A stretch of DNA of 64,000 bases from an uncultured Alistipes sp. (GTDB lineage: Bacteria; Bacteroidota; Bacteroidia; Bacteroidales; Rikenellaceae). Below, piece after piece: positions 43,784 to 53,567 of this stretch. The stretch spans positions 31,612 through 95,611 of the forward strand of contig CAJGEC010000005.1 of assembly GCA_904502285.1 (NCBI GenBank). Reading direction: 5' to 3'. Below the pieces are notes generated by a model that saw only the letters and a list, made by a program, of their open reading frames with translations, did no database searches and had not been told where the DNA came from. Made by a program: the position numbers and the translations under genes. Every line of letters begins with the position of its first letter. Positions within the stretch are counted from its first letter, which is position 1.

Positions 43784-44977
43784 ATGATACTTCGCAAACA
43801 ATTCCTTGAACACGTGGGTCAGACCTCACCATCACCTATGTTGGTGGAGGTGGCACGTGCCAACGGCTCGTTTTTCTACACCCCTGAGGGCAAACGCTAT
43901 TTCGACCTTGTTGCGGGTGTCTCGGTAAGCAACGTGGGTCACGCCAATCCTGCCGTGGTTGAGGCTGTGCAGAAGCAAGCCGCCGACTATATGCACGTTA
44001 TGGTCTATGGCGAGATGGTTGAACGCCCCCAGGTGGAGTATGCACGTCGCATCACCGAACTACTCCCCGAAAATATCGACTGCCTATACTTCGTAAACTC
44101 AGGTGCCGAGGCTGTGGAGGTGGCACTTAAACTCGCGAAGCGCTATACGGGTCGCACCGAGCTGATATCTATGCGTCGTGCCTACCACGGCTCTACACAC
44201 GGCGCATTGTCGATGATGGGAGCTCCCGAAGGCGAGGAGTGGAAGGCGGAGTTCAGACCTCTCCTTCCAGATGTCAAATCCCTGCGTTTCAACAACTTCG
44301 ACGACCTCAATGAGATTACCTCACGTACTGCCGGTGTGCTTTGCGAGGTCGTTCAGGGCGAGGCTGGCGTGCGCCTACCCAACCCCGAATGGCTGAAGGC
44401 CCTTCGCCAAAGATGTAGCGAGATGGGCGCCCTCCTTATATTCGATGAGATACAGACTGGCTTGGGTCGCACGGGCGAGATGTTTGCCTCGACGAAGTAT
44501 GGCATCACCCCCGATGTTATCTGCTTGGCCAAGGCTTTTGGCGGCGGAATGCCCCTTGGTGGCGTAGCGTCAAACAAACAAATATTGGACTCTTTTACGC
44601 ATAACCCTTGCTTGGGCCATATAACCACCTTTGGCGGACACCCCGTCTGCTGTGCCGCAGGTCTCGCTGCACTCAACTATATGATTGACAACAATATCGT
44701 TGAGCAGGTTGAGCGTAAGGGTGCGCTCTTCGAGGAGCGTGTATCTAAGCACCCCAAGGTTTTAGAAATTCGTCGTTCAGGACTTTTATTGGCCATAGAA
44801 CTTGGCAAGTCGGAATACCTATACCGCCTTATGGAGATCTTCAAGGAGGAGGGCATTATGAGCGACTGGTTCCTCTACTGCGACACCGCCTTCCGCATCT
44901 CGCCTCCACTCACCATCTCAGAGGCTGAAATCGAGGAGTGCTGCACAATCATTGCCCGCTCATTGGATAGGCTTTAG
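43784..44977 (+). CDS. Class III PLP-dependent aminotransferase (acetylornithine/ornithine-like)
   Basis: I start at ATG 43784, seven bases after trmH. The 397-residue enzyme has the class III features: NSGAEAVEVALKLAKRYTG for the PLP phosphate, IFDEIQTGLGRTG with Asp221 and Gln224, and the Schiff-base Lys250 in LAKAFGGGMPLGG. It transfers an amino group from an omega-amino donor such as ornithine or acetylornithine; the exact substrate is not resolved by the motifs. No arginine-pathway genes are nearby. It ends before a strong hairpin. Confidence 0.87.
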   Translation: MILRKQFLEHVGQTSPSPMLVEVARANGSFFYTPEGKRYFDLVAGVSVSNVGHANPAVVEAVQKQAADYMHVMVYGEMVERPQVEYARRITELLPENIDCLYFVNSGAEAVEVALKLAKRYTGRTELISMRRAYHGSTHGALSMMGAPEGEEWKAEFRPLLPDVKSLRFNNFDDLNEITSRTAGVLCEVVQGEAGVRLPNPEWLKALRQRCSEMGALLIFDEIQTGLGRTGEMFASTKYGITPDVICLAKAFGGGMPLGGVASNKQILDSFTHNPCLGHITTFGGHPVCCAAGLAALNYMIDNNIVEQVERKGALFEERVSKHPKVLEIRRSGLLLAIELGKSEYLYRLMEIFKEEGIMSDWFLYCDTAFRISPPLTISEAEIEECCTIIARSLDRL

Positions 44978-45005
44978 GCCGACTTCTTATACGATTAGAA
45001 AAATA

Positions 45006-45050
45006 AATTGGCAAAATATAGCTCTCCACGGGCTAATATTTTGCCAATTT
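45006..45050 (+). terminator. Terminator after the aminotransferase gene
   Basis: A 14-bp stem, AAATTGGCAAAATA and TATTTTGCCAATTT, encloses GCTCTCCACGGGC-like bases. It lacks a long T-run but is the strongest hairpin in this gap. Confidence 0.6.
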
Positions 45051-45062
45051 AGTATTTTATAC

Positions 45063-45070
45063 TAACTTTG
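45063..45070 (+). promoter_or_regulatory. -7 box of the flippase-MFS gene run
   Basis: TAACTTTG, 40 bases before the flippase start, with AT-rich upstream sequence. Confidence 0.65.
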
Positions 45071-45110
45071 CGCGTTGTGCGTATCTATAGCATCGACGCA
45101 CCGAGGATTT

Positions 45111-46586
45111 ATGTTAGAGAAGTTAGCCAAACAGACCGCGATATATGGTATCAGCACGATAGTTGTCCGCTTTTTGAACTACCTGCTGACCCCATACTAT
45201 ACCCGCATCTTTGACCAGGGCGAGTATGGTATCGTCACCGACATATATGCCCTCATACCCTTCGCCTTGGTACTCCTGTCGATGGGTATGGAGTCGAGCT
45301 ACTTCCGCTTCACCACACGTGCCGAGGAGGAGGGTGGCGACATCCAGCAGAACAAGCGCAAGGTCTTTGCCTCGACGTGGGGTATGACATCCTTAGGCGC
45401 AACGATATTCTTCCTCTTGGTACTACTCCTCAATGCCCCCATTTCGAGGGCTATGGGTGAAGTCTATGTGTTGCACCCCGAATATGTTGTTATCGTCGCC
45501 TCAATCGTGATGATTGATGTGTGGAGCATAATACCTTTTGCACGCCTCAGGGAGCAGGGGCGCGCTTTGCACTTCGTACTACTCAAGGCTATGAGTGTAC
45601 TCCTCAACGTGGGCCTCGCCATCGGCTTTGGCGTTGTGGGGCTCTACTCCACCTCGTTTGGTGTGGGTTGGGTAATTGTTGCCAACCTCATCGCCAGCGC
45701 CGTGACCTTCTTGGCACTACTCCCATCCGTAAACCGCACCCTGCCACGCATCGACTGGCCTTTGATGCGCAAGATATTCGTCTACTCCGTTCCACTCCTA
45801 ATCAGTGGCATCGCGGGTACGGCCAACGAGTTTATCGACCGCCAGATGATTAAGTATCTCACCCCTGGCGACGACGCTATGGCGGAGTTGGGCATCTATG
45901 GCGCTATCGTGAAGATTGCTGTGGTGATGACCCTCTTTACGCAGATGTACCGCTTGGCAGCCGAGCCATTCTTCCTCTCAGGCTTCAAGAAGGAGGAGTT
46001 CAAAGAGGCTAATGCAGCCTCGATGAAGTATTTCGTAATGGCCTCGATGGTCATCTTCCTCGGCATAGTCCTCTTCAAGGACCTCTTCGCCCTGATTGTG
46101 GGTCGCAGTTTCCGTGAGGGTATCGACATCCTCCCCGTCGTTCTCTTCTCGAATGTCTTGGCAGGAATATGGTTCAACCTCTCGTTCTGGTACAAGAGGG
46201 AGGAGAAGACAAAATATGCCGCTCGCATCACCTTCTTAGGCCTTGCCGTGACCATAGCACTCAGCTTCGTGCTTGTCCCTAAGTTTGGCTACCGCGGTGC
46301 TGCGTGGGTACGCCTCATTGCCGAGGGTGCAATGGTGGTACAGAGCTACCGTCTCTGCCAGAAGCACTACCCCATCCCCTACGACCTTAAACGCATAGCG
46401 GAATACTTCCTCCTCACTGCTGCGATCTACTTTGGCTCGGTCTATGGGTTCAAGGGGTTGAGCGAGGATATGCACTTCGTCTGCAACATACTCCTCTTCT
46501 GTGGCGCTATAGGCTACGCCATTTGGAGAGAGAAGATAGATATTAAAGGGCTTATAAAGGCCGTAATTGGTAAATTCGTACGATGA
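45111..46586 (+). CDS. Polysaccharide/lipid flippase of the MOP superfamily
   Basis: I start at 45111 (MLEKLAKQTAIYGIS); the longer frame overlaps the promoter. The 491-residue protein has about 12-14 membrane helices. Its opening YGISTIVVRFLNYLLTPYYT is characteristic of Wzx-type oligosaccharide flippases, and IDRQMIKYLTPGDDAMAELG also fits. It would move a lipid-linked sugar unit across the inner membrane. Neighbours holB and folK are housekeeping genes, so the cargo cannot be deduced. It overlaps holB by four bases. Confidence 0.88.
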   Translation: MLEKLAKQTAIYGISTIVVRFLNYLLTPYYTRIFDQGEYGIVTDIYALIPFALVLLSMGMESSYFRFTTRAEEEGGDIQQNKRKVFASTWGMTSLGATIFFLLVLLLNAPISRAMGEVYVLHPEYVVIVASIVMIDVWSIIPFARLREQGRALHFVLLKAMSVLLNVGLAIGFGVVGLYSTSFGVGWVIVANLIASAVTFLALLPSVNRTLPRIDWPLMRKIFVYSVPLLISGIAGTANEFIDRQMIKYLTPGDDAMAELGIYGAIVKIAVVMTLFTQMYRLAAEPFFLSGFKKEEFKEANAASMKYFVMASMVIFLGIVLFKDLFALIVGRSFREGIDILPVVLFSNVLAGIWFNLSFWYKREEKTKYAARITFLGLAVTIALSFVLVPKFGYRGAAWVRLIAEGAMVVQSYRLCQKHYPIPYDLKRIAEYFLLTAAIYFGSVYGFKGLSEDMHFVCNILLFCGAIGYAIWREKIDIKGLIKAVIGKFVR

Positions 46587-47719
46587 GATTCGCAGATATC
46601 ATAGGACACGACGACCTCAAGGCTCGTCTCAAGGCGCAGATCGATGCAGGTCGCATCAGCCACGCACAACTCTTTAGTGGCGAGGCTGGCTATGGCACAC
46701 TGCCCCTGGCCTTGGCCTACGTGCAGTACCTCTTCTGCCCTTCGCATAGGGAGGGGGACTCTTGTGGCGTATGTCCCTCGTGCCAGCAGGTGGCCTCCTT
46801 GGCACACCCCGACCTACACTTCGTTATGCCTGTGAACAAGCGCGAAAAGAGGAGTGGCGAGGTTGTCATCAGCGATATGTTCATCGACAAGTGGCGCCAG
46901 ATATGGAGCGACCGCAATGGTATCTTCTCTGCCGACGAGTGGTACTCTATGCTCGACCTCGGCAAGACGATGAAGGGCCTTATCTCGGCCAAGGAGTCCG
47001 AAGAGATTATCCGCAAGCTACAGTTCAAGAGTTACTCTTCGGAGTATAAGGCGATGATAATATGGTTGCCTGAGGCGATGAATCAGGAGGCAGCTAACAA
47101 GATTCTCAAAATCTTGGAGGAGCCCTGGGAGAAGACCCTCTTCATCCTTGTCTCGGAGCATCCCGAACAACTGCTTCAGACCATCACATCACGCACTCAA
47201 GAGGTCTCGGTGGGTCGTATCGACACCGCCTCATTAGAGCGTGTGGCCCTCAGCGAGGGTAAGAGTGGCGAGGAGGCTCACAACATAGCCCGCTTAGCCA
47301 ACGGCTCGATTCTCGAACTGAGGGAACTCTTGCGAGGCTCGACGGATGAGTCGCGTGCGCAGTGTTTCGAGCTATTCACACGCCTGATGCGCCTAAGTTA
47401 TAGCAACCGCCACCTCGAACTCTTCGAGTGGGCCGACGACATCTCTGCCCTCACACGCGAAGGTCAGCGACAATTCCTCCTCCACGCCGTGCGTCTCTTG
47501 CGCGAGAGCTATATGCTCCACGTAGGGTTAGGCTCGATAAGTTACCTTTGGGGTGAGGAGGCACAGTTCTGTAGTAAGTTTGCCCGCTTCGTTACCAGCC
47601 AGAATATCGAGATTCTCATCGACGAGATAGAACGTGCTATGGCACAGATTCAGCAGAATGGCGCACCCCGCATAGTATTTACACACTTCGCTTTGGCCGT
47701 GTCAAAGCAGATTAGATAG
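46583..47719 (+). CDS. holB: DNA polymerase III subunit delta prime
   Basis: This clamp-loader subunit has 378 residues. The zinc module CGVCPSCQQ follows CPSHREGDSC at 55-72. AAA+ features are IISDMFIDKW, IIWLPEAMNQEAANKILKIL (a degenerate Walker B and sensor region) and the SRC-like TITSRTQEV. The Walker A region GEAGYGTLPLA lacks the GKT lysine, as in delta prime, which does not hydrolyse ATP. It overlaps the flippase stop by four bases and is followed by folK after nine. Confidence 0.93.
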   Translation: MRFADIIGHDDLKARLKAQIDAGRISHAQLFSGEAGYGTLPLALAYVQYLFCPSHREGDSCGVCPSCQQVASLAHPDLHFVMPVNKREKRSGEVVISDMFIDKWRQIWSDRNGIFSADEWYSMLDLGKTMKGLISAKESEEIIRKLQFKSYSSEYKAMIIWLPEAMNQEAANKILKILEEPWEKTLFILVSEHPEQLLQTITSRTQEVSVGRIDTASLERVALSEGKSGEEAHNIARLANGSILELRELLRGSTDESRAQCFELFTRLMRLSYSNRHLELFEWADDISALTREGQRQFLLHAVRLLRESYMLHVGLGSISYLWGEEAQFCSKFARFVTSQNIEILIDEIERAMAQIQQNGAPRIVFTHFALAVSKQIR

Positions 47720-47728
47720 CCTCAACCG

Positions 47729-48241
47729 ATGAATCGTGGAGAAGAGAATATAAGCGTGGTACTCCTTTTGGGGTCAAACGATATAGAGGCAGAAAGCCTC
47801 GTGGAGCGCGCCATAGCCATCATAGGTCACTCTGTGGGTGCTATCAACCGCCGCTCGGAGTTCTACCGTAGCGCGCCCTATGGTTTCACTGCCGAGCGCG
47901 AGTTCGTCAATTGCGCCATAGAACTGACCTCCGAGGCCGATGCCTACGAGGTGCTACGTCGCATCAACCTCATCGAGGCCCTCTTAGGTCGCGACCGCAA
48001 TAAGGAGATGGAGGTCAAGGCGCTCTCAAACGAGCCATACGCCTCACGTCCCATCGACATAGACATAATTTTCTATGGCGACGAGACGTTCTCTGACCAG
48101 AGGCTCACCATACCCTACCACTTCTTGGACGAGAGGGAGTATGCCCTACGCCCCGTGGCCGAGATAGTAGCCGAGCGCAAACACCCAGCCCTAAGCAAGA
48201 CTCCTCGCGAGATGCTTGAGGCCCTAACAAATAGGTTATAA
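47729..48241 (+). CDS. folK: 2-amino-4-hydroxy-6-hydroxymethyldihydropteridine pyrophosphokinase
   Basis: FolK transfers pyrophosphate from ATP to the pterin precursor in folate synthesis. The 170-residue product has LLLGSNDIEAESLVERA, YRSAPYG for substrate stacking, FVNCAIEL, and the Mg-binding and signature segment RPIDIDIIFYG. This matches the short monofunctional form. It lies nine bases after holB and is followed at once by a lipoprotein gene. Confidence 0.94.
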   Translation: MNRGEENISVVLLLGSNDIEAESLVERAIAIIGHSVGAINRRSEFYRSAPYGFTAEREFVNCAIELTSEADAYEVLRRINLIEALLGRDRNKEMEVKALSNEPYASRPIDIDIIFYGDETFSDQRLTIPYHFLDEREYALRPVAEIVAERKHPALSKTPREMLEALTNRL

Positions 48242-48249
48242 CATTGATT

Positions 48250-48789
48250 ATGAATATATTATCAAGAATACTTAGTCTTTGTGTTGTGTTATTAACCCTC
48301 ACAGGCTGTTTCAAGGAGGAGAAGCAGGGTACACACCTTCGTATCGCCCTCTACTCACAAAACGTGAGTACCGACAACGTGCAAAAGTGTACTTCGGAGA
48401 TCGAGGGTTACGCCTTCTGCGTACCCAAAGGTACTAAGTGGGAGGTTACGACGTGGGAGGATGCACTCAATAGGGTTATCACCAACAAGGATAAGCCTAA
48501 TGAGCAGATGACAGAGCCTGCGATAGTGGCATCATACGATCCTGAGGCCGAGTACCAGGTGTCGTATGCCCTTTGGGATATGCGCTACACCGTTCTGGTC
48601 ATCGTAGACAAGACCAATAGAATATATGCTACTCGTGTCTATGAGACCCCAATGAATATCCCCGAGATGAAGACCCAACTACACCTCTACGCCCACCGCA
48701 AGAGTGGCAGTGTGAATGGTTGGGATATGGTAAACCCATTCCCTGACGAGAAGCGTGAGCCTTTGGATTCCACCACAGAAGAGGAGTAA
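48250..48789 (+). CDS. Small lipoprotein of unknown function
   Basis: I start at ATG 48250; a TTG two codons earlier is weaker. The 179-residue protein has a lipoprotein signal ending in LTGC (Cys20). The mature part is a compact beta-rich domain with EIEGYAFCVPKGTKWEVTTW and YTVLVIVDKTNRIYATRVYE, and ends in an acidic tail. No family is recognised. It lies between folK and the Ig-like lipoprotein, 21 bases before the latter, and is likely to share its operon and location. Confidence 0.8.
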   Translation: MNILSRILSLCVVLLTLTGCFKEEKQGTHLRIALYSQNVSTDNVQKCTSEIEGYAFCVPKGTKWEVTTWEDALNRVITNKDKPNEQMTEPAIVASYDPEAEYQVSYALWDMRYTVLVIVDKTNRIYATRVYETPMNIPEMKTQLHLYAHRKSGSVNGWDMVNPFPDEKREPLDSTTEEE

Positions 48790-48810
48790 AACAGTGAAAC
48801 GCAGATTATT

Positions 48811-50955
48811 ATGAGCAAACATAGAGGCCTAAACATATTTAAGCGCATCACCCGCACATTTACTGCGATGATGATGCTACTCTTCGGTGCTGCACTCCTC
48901 ACGAAGTGTGCATCGACGATGACACCTACGGGCGGTCCTAAGGATACACTGCCACCCGTGATTGTGCATATGCTTCCCGACAACTTCACCACCAACATCG
49001 ACACACTGCGTCCTCCGAAGATATACGTAGAGTTCGACGAGTATGTGCAGATTAAGGATCAGCAGAAGGAGTTATACACCTCGCCTGCAATGAAGAAGGC
49101 CCCATCGGTAGTGCGCCGTGGCCGAGGTATCGTCATCACCATCAAGGATACACTCCGCCCTAACACCACCTACGCCATTAACTTTGGCTCGGCGATTCAG
49201 GACAACAACGAGTCAAACCCTCTCCACTCTATGCGCTACGTCTTCTCGACAGGCCCAGAGATCGACTCTATGTATATGTCGGGCTACACTGCCGACTCCT
49301 ATAAGGCCGACTCGGTAAGCAAGAGCTTCATCTACTTCTTCATCGCTGACTCGGTGGAGAAGCCTGCGGAGTGGGACTCTACGATGTTCAAGTACAAGCC
49401 CGATGTGATTGCACGTGCCGAGAAGAATGGTATCTTCATCGCACAAAACCTCAAGCCCGTAGACTACCGCATCTACGCCTTCGAGGATACCAACAACAAT
49501 ATGCAGTATGAGCCATCGGTAGACCAGATTGGTTTCTTGGATAGCGTCTACAACCCCGCTAAGATGCCTGGCTTCACCATCTGGTTCGACTCCTTGCGCC
49601 ACTACCCTTCGGCCGAGCCACAGCTCTACTTCAGAATGTTTATGGATCGTCGCTTCGCACGCCACACCCTCAGTGGCCAGGAGCGCCTCAACAGACATAA
49701 GGCAATGCTCTACTTCGGTGCGCCAAACCCCGATGTGAAGTCCATCCGTTTCGACTCCATCGCCGAGGATAAGGTTATCTACGATCCATTTACTTCGGGC
49801 CGTGATACCGTGGCCCTCTGGTTTAACCTGCCTGAGGCGGAGTTACCCGACACCCTCAAAGGCGAAATCACATATATCAAGCACGACTCGGTGAACAACC
49901 TCGTTGAGGTGACCGAAAAGTTGCGCCTTGCTTGGGTGAAGACCGAGACCAAGGAGGAGCGCGAGGAGCGTGAACGCTTAGAGAAGGAGCGCGAAAAGGC
50001 CGAGAAGGCTGGCGAGGAGTGGGTAGAACCCGAAAAAGAGAATCCTTTCAAAATCAATATTGCTCGCTCAGGGGAGTTACACAAGGATAAGCATATCGAT
50101 ATCGAGTTCGACTACCCGCTCACTAAGTTCGATACCACGCTCATCTCTCTGAAGATGACTACCGAGCAAATCACTGAGCCTCAGAGCATCAACTACACCA
50201 TCGTTCCCGACTCGCTCAACCGCCGTAAGTTCCAGTTGCGTGCCGACTGGCAGTCGAAGGCTAAGTATGAGTTGGTGATGCCTGAGGGTATGTTCGAGAA
50301 TGTGGCACAGGAGCGTAACGATACGATAACCTGCTCATATACGGGTGCTGATGTTGAGAAGTTTGCCAAGGTAAATGTCAATGTCACCAGCAGCAACCCC
50401 AATGCCAGCTATATCCTTCAACTTACAAATGCGCAGGGACGCATCCAGAAACAGATCTTCAATGTCAAGTCTGGAAAGTATGTCTTCGAATTCGTCACCC
50501 CTGGCGACGTTATGCTACGTGTTGTGGAGGATTTGAATAACAATGGTAAGTGGGACACTGGCGATATGGTCATTATGCGCCAGCCTGAGCGCACGGAGAT
50601 ATATAAGAACGAGGATGGCTTAGAGGTGATTACAACGAAGGAGAACTGGGAGTTTGACCTTGAGGTAAATATGGACACCCTCTTTGCCCCAATCACTATG
50701 GAGTCAATAATCAAGATGCTCGATGACCGTGAGGATGAGCGTCTCAAGAAACTCGCTGAGGAGCAGGCCAAGAAGCGCAAGGAGAATGCCAATAGGCAGA
50801 ACCAGCAGGGCAACCAGGGCGGTATGGGCTTTGGTGGTATGGGAGGCATGGGAGGCTTCGGCGGTATGGGTGGCTCTGGAGGCTTTGGAGGTTCTGGCGG
50901 TATGGGTGGCACTGGCGGTCTCCGTGGTGGCTCTATGTCAAATATGCAACGATAA
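48811..50955 (+). CDS. Ig-like (Big_5) domain lipoprotein with Gly/Met tail
   Basis: The 714-residue protein has a lipoprotein signal ending in LLTKC, with Cys33. Directly after this comes TPTGGPKDTLPPVIV, the conserved opening of a Bacteroidetes Ig-like (Big_5) lipoprotein family, followed by IYVEFDEYVQIKDQ and TTYAINFGSAIQDNNE. Several beta-sandwich regions follow, with an acidic Glu/Lys coil at about 375-415. The C-terminal tail from about 660 is GMGFGGMGG-type low complexity. It is probably periplasmic or surface associated; no enzyme function is expected. Confidence 0.86.
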   Translation: MSKHRGLNIFKRITRTFTAMMMLLFGAALLTKCASTMTPTGGPKDTLPPVIVHMLPDNFTTNIDTLRPPKIYVEFDEYVQIKDQQKELYTSPAMKKAPSVVRRGRGIVITIKDTLRPNTTYAINFGSAIQDNNESNPLHSMRYVFSTGPEIDSMYMSGYTADSYKADSVSKSFIYFFIADSVEKPAEWDSTMFKYKPDVIARAEKNGIFIAQNLKPVDYRIYAFEDTNNNMQYEPSVDQIGFLDSVYNPAKMPGFTIWFDSLRHYPSAEPQLYFRMFMDRRFARHTLSGQERLNRHKAMLYFGAPNPDVKSIRFDSIAEDKVIYDPFTSGRDTVALWFNLPEAELPDTLKGEITYIKHDSVNNLVEVTEKLRLAWVKTETKEEREERERLEKEREKAEKAGEEWVEPEKENPFKINIARSGELHKDKHIDIEFDYPLTKFDTTLISLKMTTEQITEPQSINYTIVPDSLNRRKFQLRADWQSKAKYELVMPEGMFENVAQERNDTITCSYTGADVEKFAKVNVNVTSSNPNASYILQLTNAQGRIQKQIFNVKSGKYVFEFVTPGDVMLRVVEDLNNNGKWDTGDMVIMRQPERTEIYKNEDGLEVITTKENWEFDLEVNMDTLFAPITMESIIKMLDDREDERLKKLAEEQAKKRKENANRQNQQGNQGGMGFGGMGGMGGFGGMGGSGGFGGSGGMGGTGGLRGGSMSNMQR

Positions 50956-50961
50956 GCAAAG

Positions 50962-51948
50962 ATGAAGGGACTCAATAATATACGAACACTACTCGTTGTG
51001 GCACTGGCGCTTATGGCAACCCTCTGTTGCCAGCGTGCTACAGCGCAACATACCCTTACAGCGACGGGCGGTATCGGCTCGTCATACGCACGCTTCTATC
51101 CTGCCGAAGAGACTAAGTGGATGTGGAGTATGCCGACCCTGAAGAGTGGCACAACCCCTCGCCAACTCTTCAATGTGGGACTCTCGTGGCGCTACTATAG
51201 CGAGAAGCCACGCTTCGTGGGAGCTGTGGGTGCCGACCTCGAATTTATCGAGCGAGGCTTTATGGATGGCTACACCTATACCTCTACGTGGGAGGGTGAG
51301 GGCGACGACAAGAAGGAGATTCGCCACTACAAGTTCTACAGCCGTAGGGTGAATACCCTTATGCTCCCCCTTGTATGGCAGCCCCACGTCTACGCCTTCA
51401 AGAATCGACTCCGCATCTTCATCGAGGCAGCCTTAGTCTTCTCGTTCAACATATCGTCGGACTACCGCTACGAGGATGATGCCTACCCCGCAGGAGTCTA
51501 CGAGTGGAAGGTGCCACGCGATAACCGCTTCGGCTATGGACTGTCGGGAGGAGCAGGCTTTGCCGTACTCTTAGGACAGGTCGAGGTAGGATTCAAGGCC
51601 AAGTATAACTTCGGCTACTCCGACATCCTCAAAAACCGAAATAAGTACTACTCAAACTCCACTGATGGCAGAGAAAACCCCTTCTGGTACACCCCATTGC
51701 GCTCACCTATCGACTGTCTAACATTCTCATTGACCCTCGGTTGGCGATTCAACAAGCGTGGTTTCAACGAGTGGTTTGTTGTGCGACCCAAGAGAGAGCG
51801 AGGTCTCGGCACATTCAACTTCTCGGCACAGACGGGTGCTTCAAATGGTTCAAATAGCGGTGGAGGCACAAGGTCGGGTAGCAGTGCCTCAAGGCCTGGC
51901 GCCACCACAAGGCCTGGTGGCCCCCCAACCACCAAGGGTGGCAGATAA
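50962..51948 (+). CDS. Outer-membrane beta-barrel protein with a low-complexity tail
   Basis: The 328-residue protein has a signal peptide (cleaved near ATAQH). Beta strands of the outer-membrane-protein type follow: TATGGIGSSYARFYPAEETK, FVGAVGADLEFIERGFMDGY, RRVNTLMLPLVWQPHVYAFK and GYGLSGGAGFAVLLGQVEVG. It ends not in Phe but in a Ser/Gly/Pro tail (TRPGATTRPGGPPTTKGG), unusual for a barrel whose last strand is normally C-terminal, so the tail may protrude. It lies seven bases after the Ig-like lipoprotein, so the two probably work together. Confidence 0.82.
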   Translation: MKGLNNIRTLLVVALALMATLCCQRATAQHTLTATGGIGSSYARFYPAEETKWMWSMPTLKSGTTPRQLFNVGLSWRYYSEKPRFVGAVGADLEFIERGFMDGYTYTSTWEGEGDDKKEIRHYKFYSRRVNTLMLPLVWQPHVYAFKNRLRIFIEAALVFSFNISSDYRYEDDAYPAGVYEWKVPRDNRFGYGLSGGAGFAVLLGQVEVGFKAKYNFGYSDILKNRNKYYSNSTDGRENPFWYTPLRSPIDCLTFSLTLGWRFNKRGFNEWFVVRPKRERGLGTFNFSAQTGASNGSNSGGGTRSGSSASRPGATTRPGGPPTTKGGR

Positions 51949-51983
51949 TAGAATTTATTAAACTACAAATAACACTACAAACT

Positions 51984-52322
51984 ATGGATTCAACAAGACA
52001 GCAGAAGATCGCTCGCCAGATTCAGCGCGACATCGCAGAGATTTTGCAGAAGGAGATGGCCGACACCGTGCGTGGCTCACTCGTCACCGTAACCACCGTG
52101 CGTGTCTCTCCCGATTTGGCGTACGCAAAACTATACATCAGCATCTTCCCATTCGAGCGTAGCACAGCCATCCTTGAGGCTATCAAGGAGAAGAGTTGGT
52201 ATGTTCGCAAGCTCCTCGGCGCTCGCATCCGCAACCAGCTTAAGATTGTCCCTGAGCTTGAGTGGTTCATCGACGACTCGTTGGAGTATATCGAGAATAT
52301 CGACAACCTGCTTAAGGAGTAA
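51984..52322 (+). CDS. rbfA: Ribosome-binding factor A
   Basis: The 112-residue protein has the KH-like fold of RbfA: RQQKIARQIQRDIAEILQKE, SPDLAYAKLYISIFP and the conserved C-terminal PELEWFIDDSLEYIENID. It binds the free 30S subunit and aids 16S rRNA 5'-end maturation. It is followed after 27 bases by a permease gene. The length is normal. Confidence 0.95.
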   Translation: MDSTRQQKIARQIQRDIAEILQKEMADTVRGSLVTVTTVRVSPDLAYAKLYISIFPFERSTAILEAIKEKSWYVRKLLGARIRNQLKIVPELEWFIDDSLEYIENIDNLLKE

Positions 52323-52349
52323 CGCTCCTCAATACAATAGGGAGGCACA

Positions 52350-53549
52350 ATGCTCTGGAGTAGTTTCGCACGACGCTATATGTTTTCACCGAAATCCCAT
52401 TCGGTGATTAACACTATTGCGTGGGTAAGTCTCGTTGCCGTGGCAGTACCTACGGCGGCGATGATACTCCTTATGGCCATCTTCGACGGCCTGACCGACA
52501 GCGTGGAGCAACTAAATAGTGCCGTGGATGCCGACATCGAGATCGTTGCCGAGCGTGGCACTACATTCCCCGTGGAGGATATCGACCTTGAGGCAATCCG
52601 ACAAGTCGAAGGCGTCGTTGCCACTGCCCCATACGTCGAGCAGTGCGTGATGGCAGTCTCGGCTGGCCGACGCGTCACTTTCGACCTCAGGGGTGTGGAC
52701 CGCAACTACTACCACGTAGTGGGCCTTAGCGACTATCTCTATAGCGGAGGTCTCAACTCCATCTTTTCGGGCGACATCATCCTCGGAGCATCCTTAGCCT
52801 CGTCGTTGGGTGCCTACGGCATCGGCACAGAGATAGAGCTATACGCCCTAAACCGCAAACAGATATCTACGTTGCTACCCTTGAGTGGCATAAAGCACCA
52901 CACGACACATCTGGGAGGTGTCATCCTTGCGAATACCGACATCAGCCAAACTTTGGCCCTCGCAGAATTGGAACGCACCCAGAGATTGTTGAACTACGAT
53001 GGTCGCCTCTCGGCGGTGGCTATAAAGATAGCAGAAGGGGCAGATAGTGAGCAACTAATCAGAGAGTTAAAGGGTATCGTAGGCGAAGAGTATAGGGTTG
53101 TGACACGCGACCAGAAGAATGCCTCGATAAATGCCATTCTCAAGATGGAGAAGTTCTCCATCCTACTCATTGGCGCACTCATCATCCTCATCGCCACCTT
53201 CTCCATCGTGGGTTCTGTGATAATGCTCATCACCGAGAAGCAACGCGACATTGCCACCCTAAGGGCCTTGGGTGCAAAGCAACGCCTCATAACCAACATC
53301 TTCGTAGGTGAGGGTGCACTGCTCGCCGTGGCGGGATGTCTCATCGGCACACTCCTCGGCTCAGGCATAGCACTCCTGCAGCAACACTTCGGCCTTGTAA
53401 AGATTCCTGGCGACAGGCTTCTGGGTAGTTACCCCGTGGATCTCAACCTTGTAGATGTCATCACCGTAGTTGCCGTGGTGCTGACCATGGGTGTTGTGGT
53501 GTCGTGGCTCACCGTGAGGACAAAACTAAAGAGTAATAAACAAGCGTAG
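52350..53549 (+). CDS. FtsX/LolC-E-type ABC transporter permease
   Basis: The 399-residue protein has an N-terminal membrane helix with WSSFARRYMFSPKSHSVINT, a large periplasmic loop, and three C-terminal helices with ILIGALIILIATFSIVGSVI and MLITEKQRDIATLRALGAK. This is the FtsX/MacB layout shared by LolC and LolE, which extract lipoproteins from the inner membrane. The lipoprotein-transport role is inferred from family likeness; no ATPase (LolD) gene is adjacent. It follows rbfA, as in many Bacteroidetes genomes. Confidence 0.86.
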   Translation: MLWSSFARRYMFSPKSHSVINTIAWVSLVAVAVPTAAMILLMAIFDGLTDSVEQLNSAVDADIEIVAERGTTFPVEDIDLEAIRQVEGVVATAPYVEQCVMAVSAGRRVTFDLRGVDRNYYHVVGLSDYLYSGGLNSIFSGDIILGASLASSLGAYGIGTEIELYALNRKQISTLLPLSGIKHHTTHLGGVILANTDISQTLALAELERTQRLLNYDGRLSAVAIKIAEGADSEQLIRELKGIVGEEYRVVTRDQKNASINAILKMEKFSILLIGALIILIATFSIVGSVIMLITEKQRDIATLRALGAKQRLITNIFVGEGALLAVAGCLIGTLLGSGIALLQQHFGLVKIPGDRLLGSYPVDLNLVDVITVVAVVLTMGVVVSWLTVRTKLKSNKQA

Positions 53550-53567
53550 ATAATAAGAATCCGAAAT

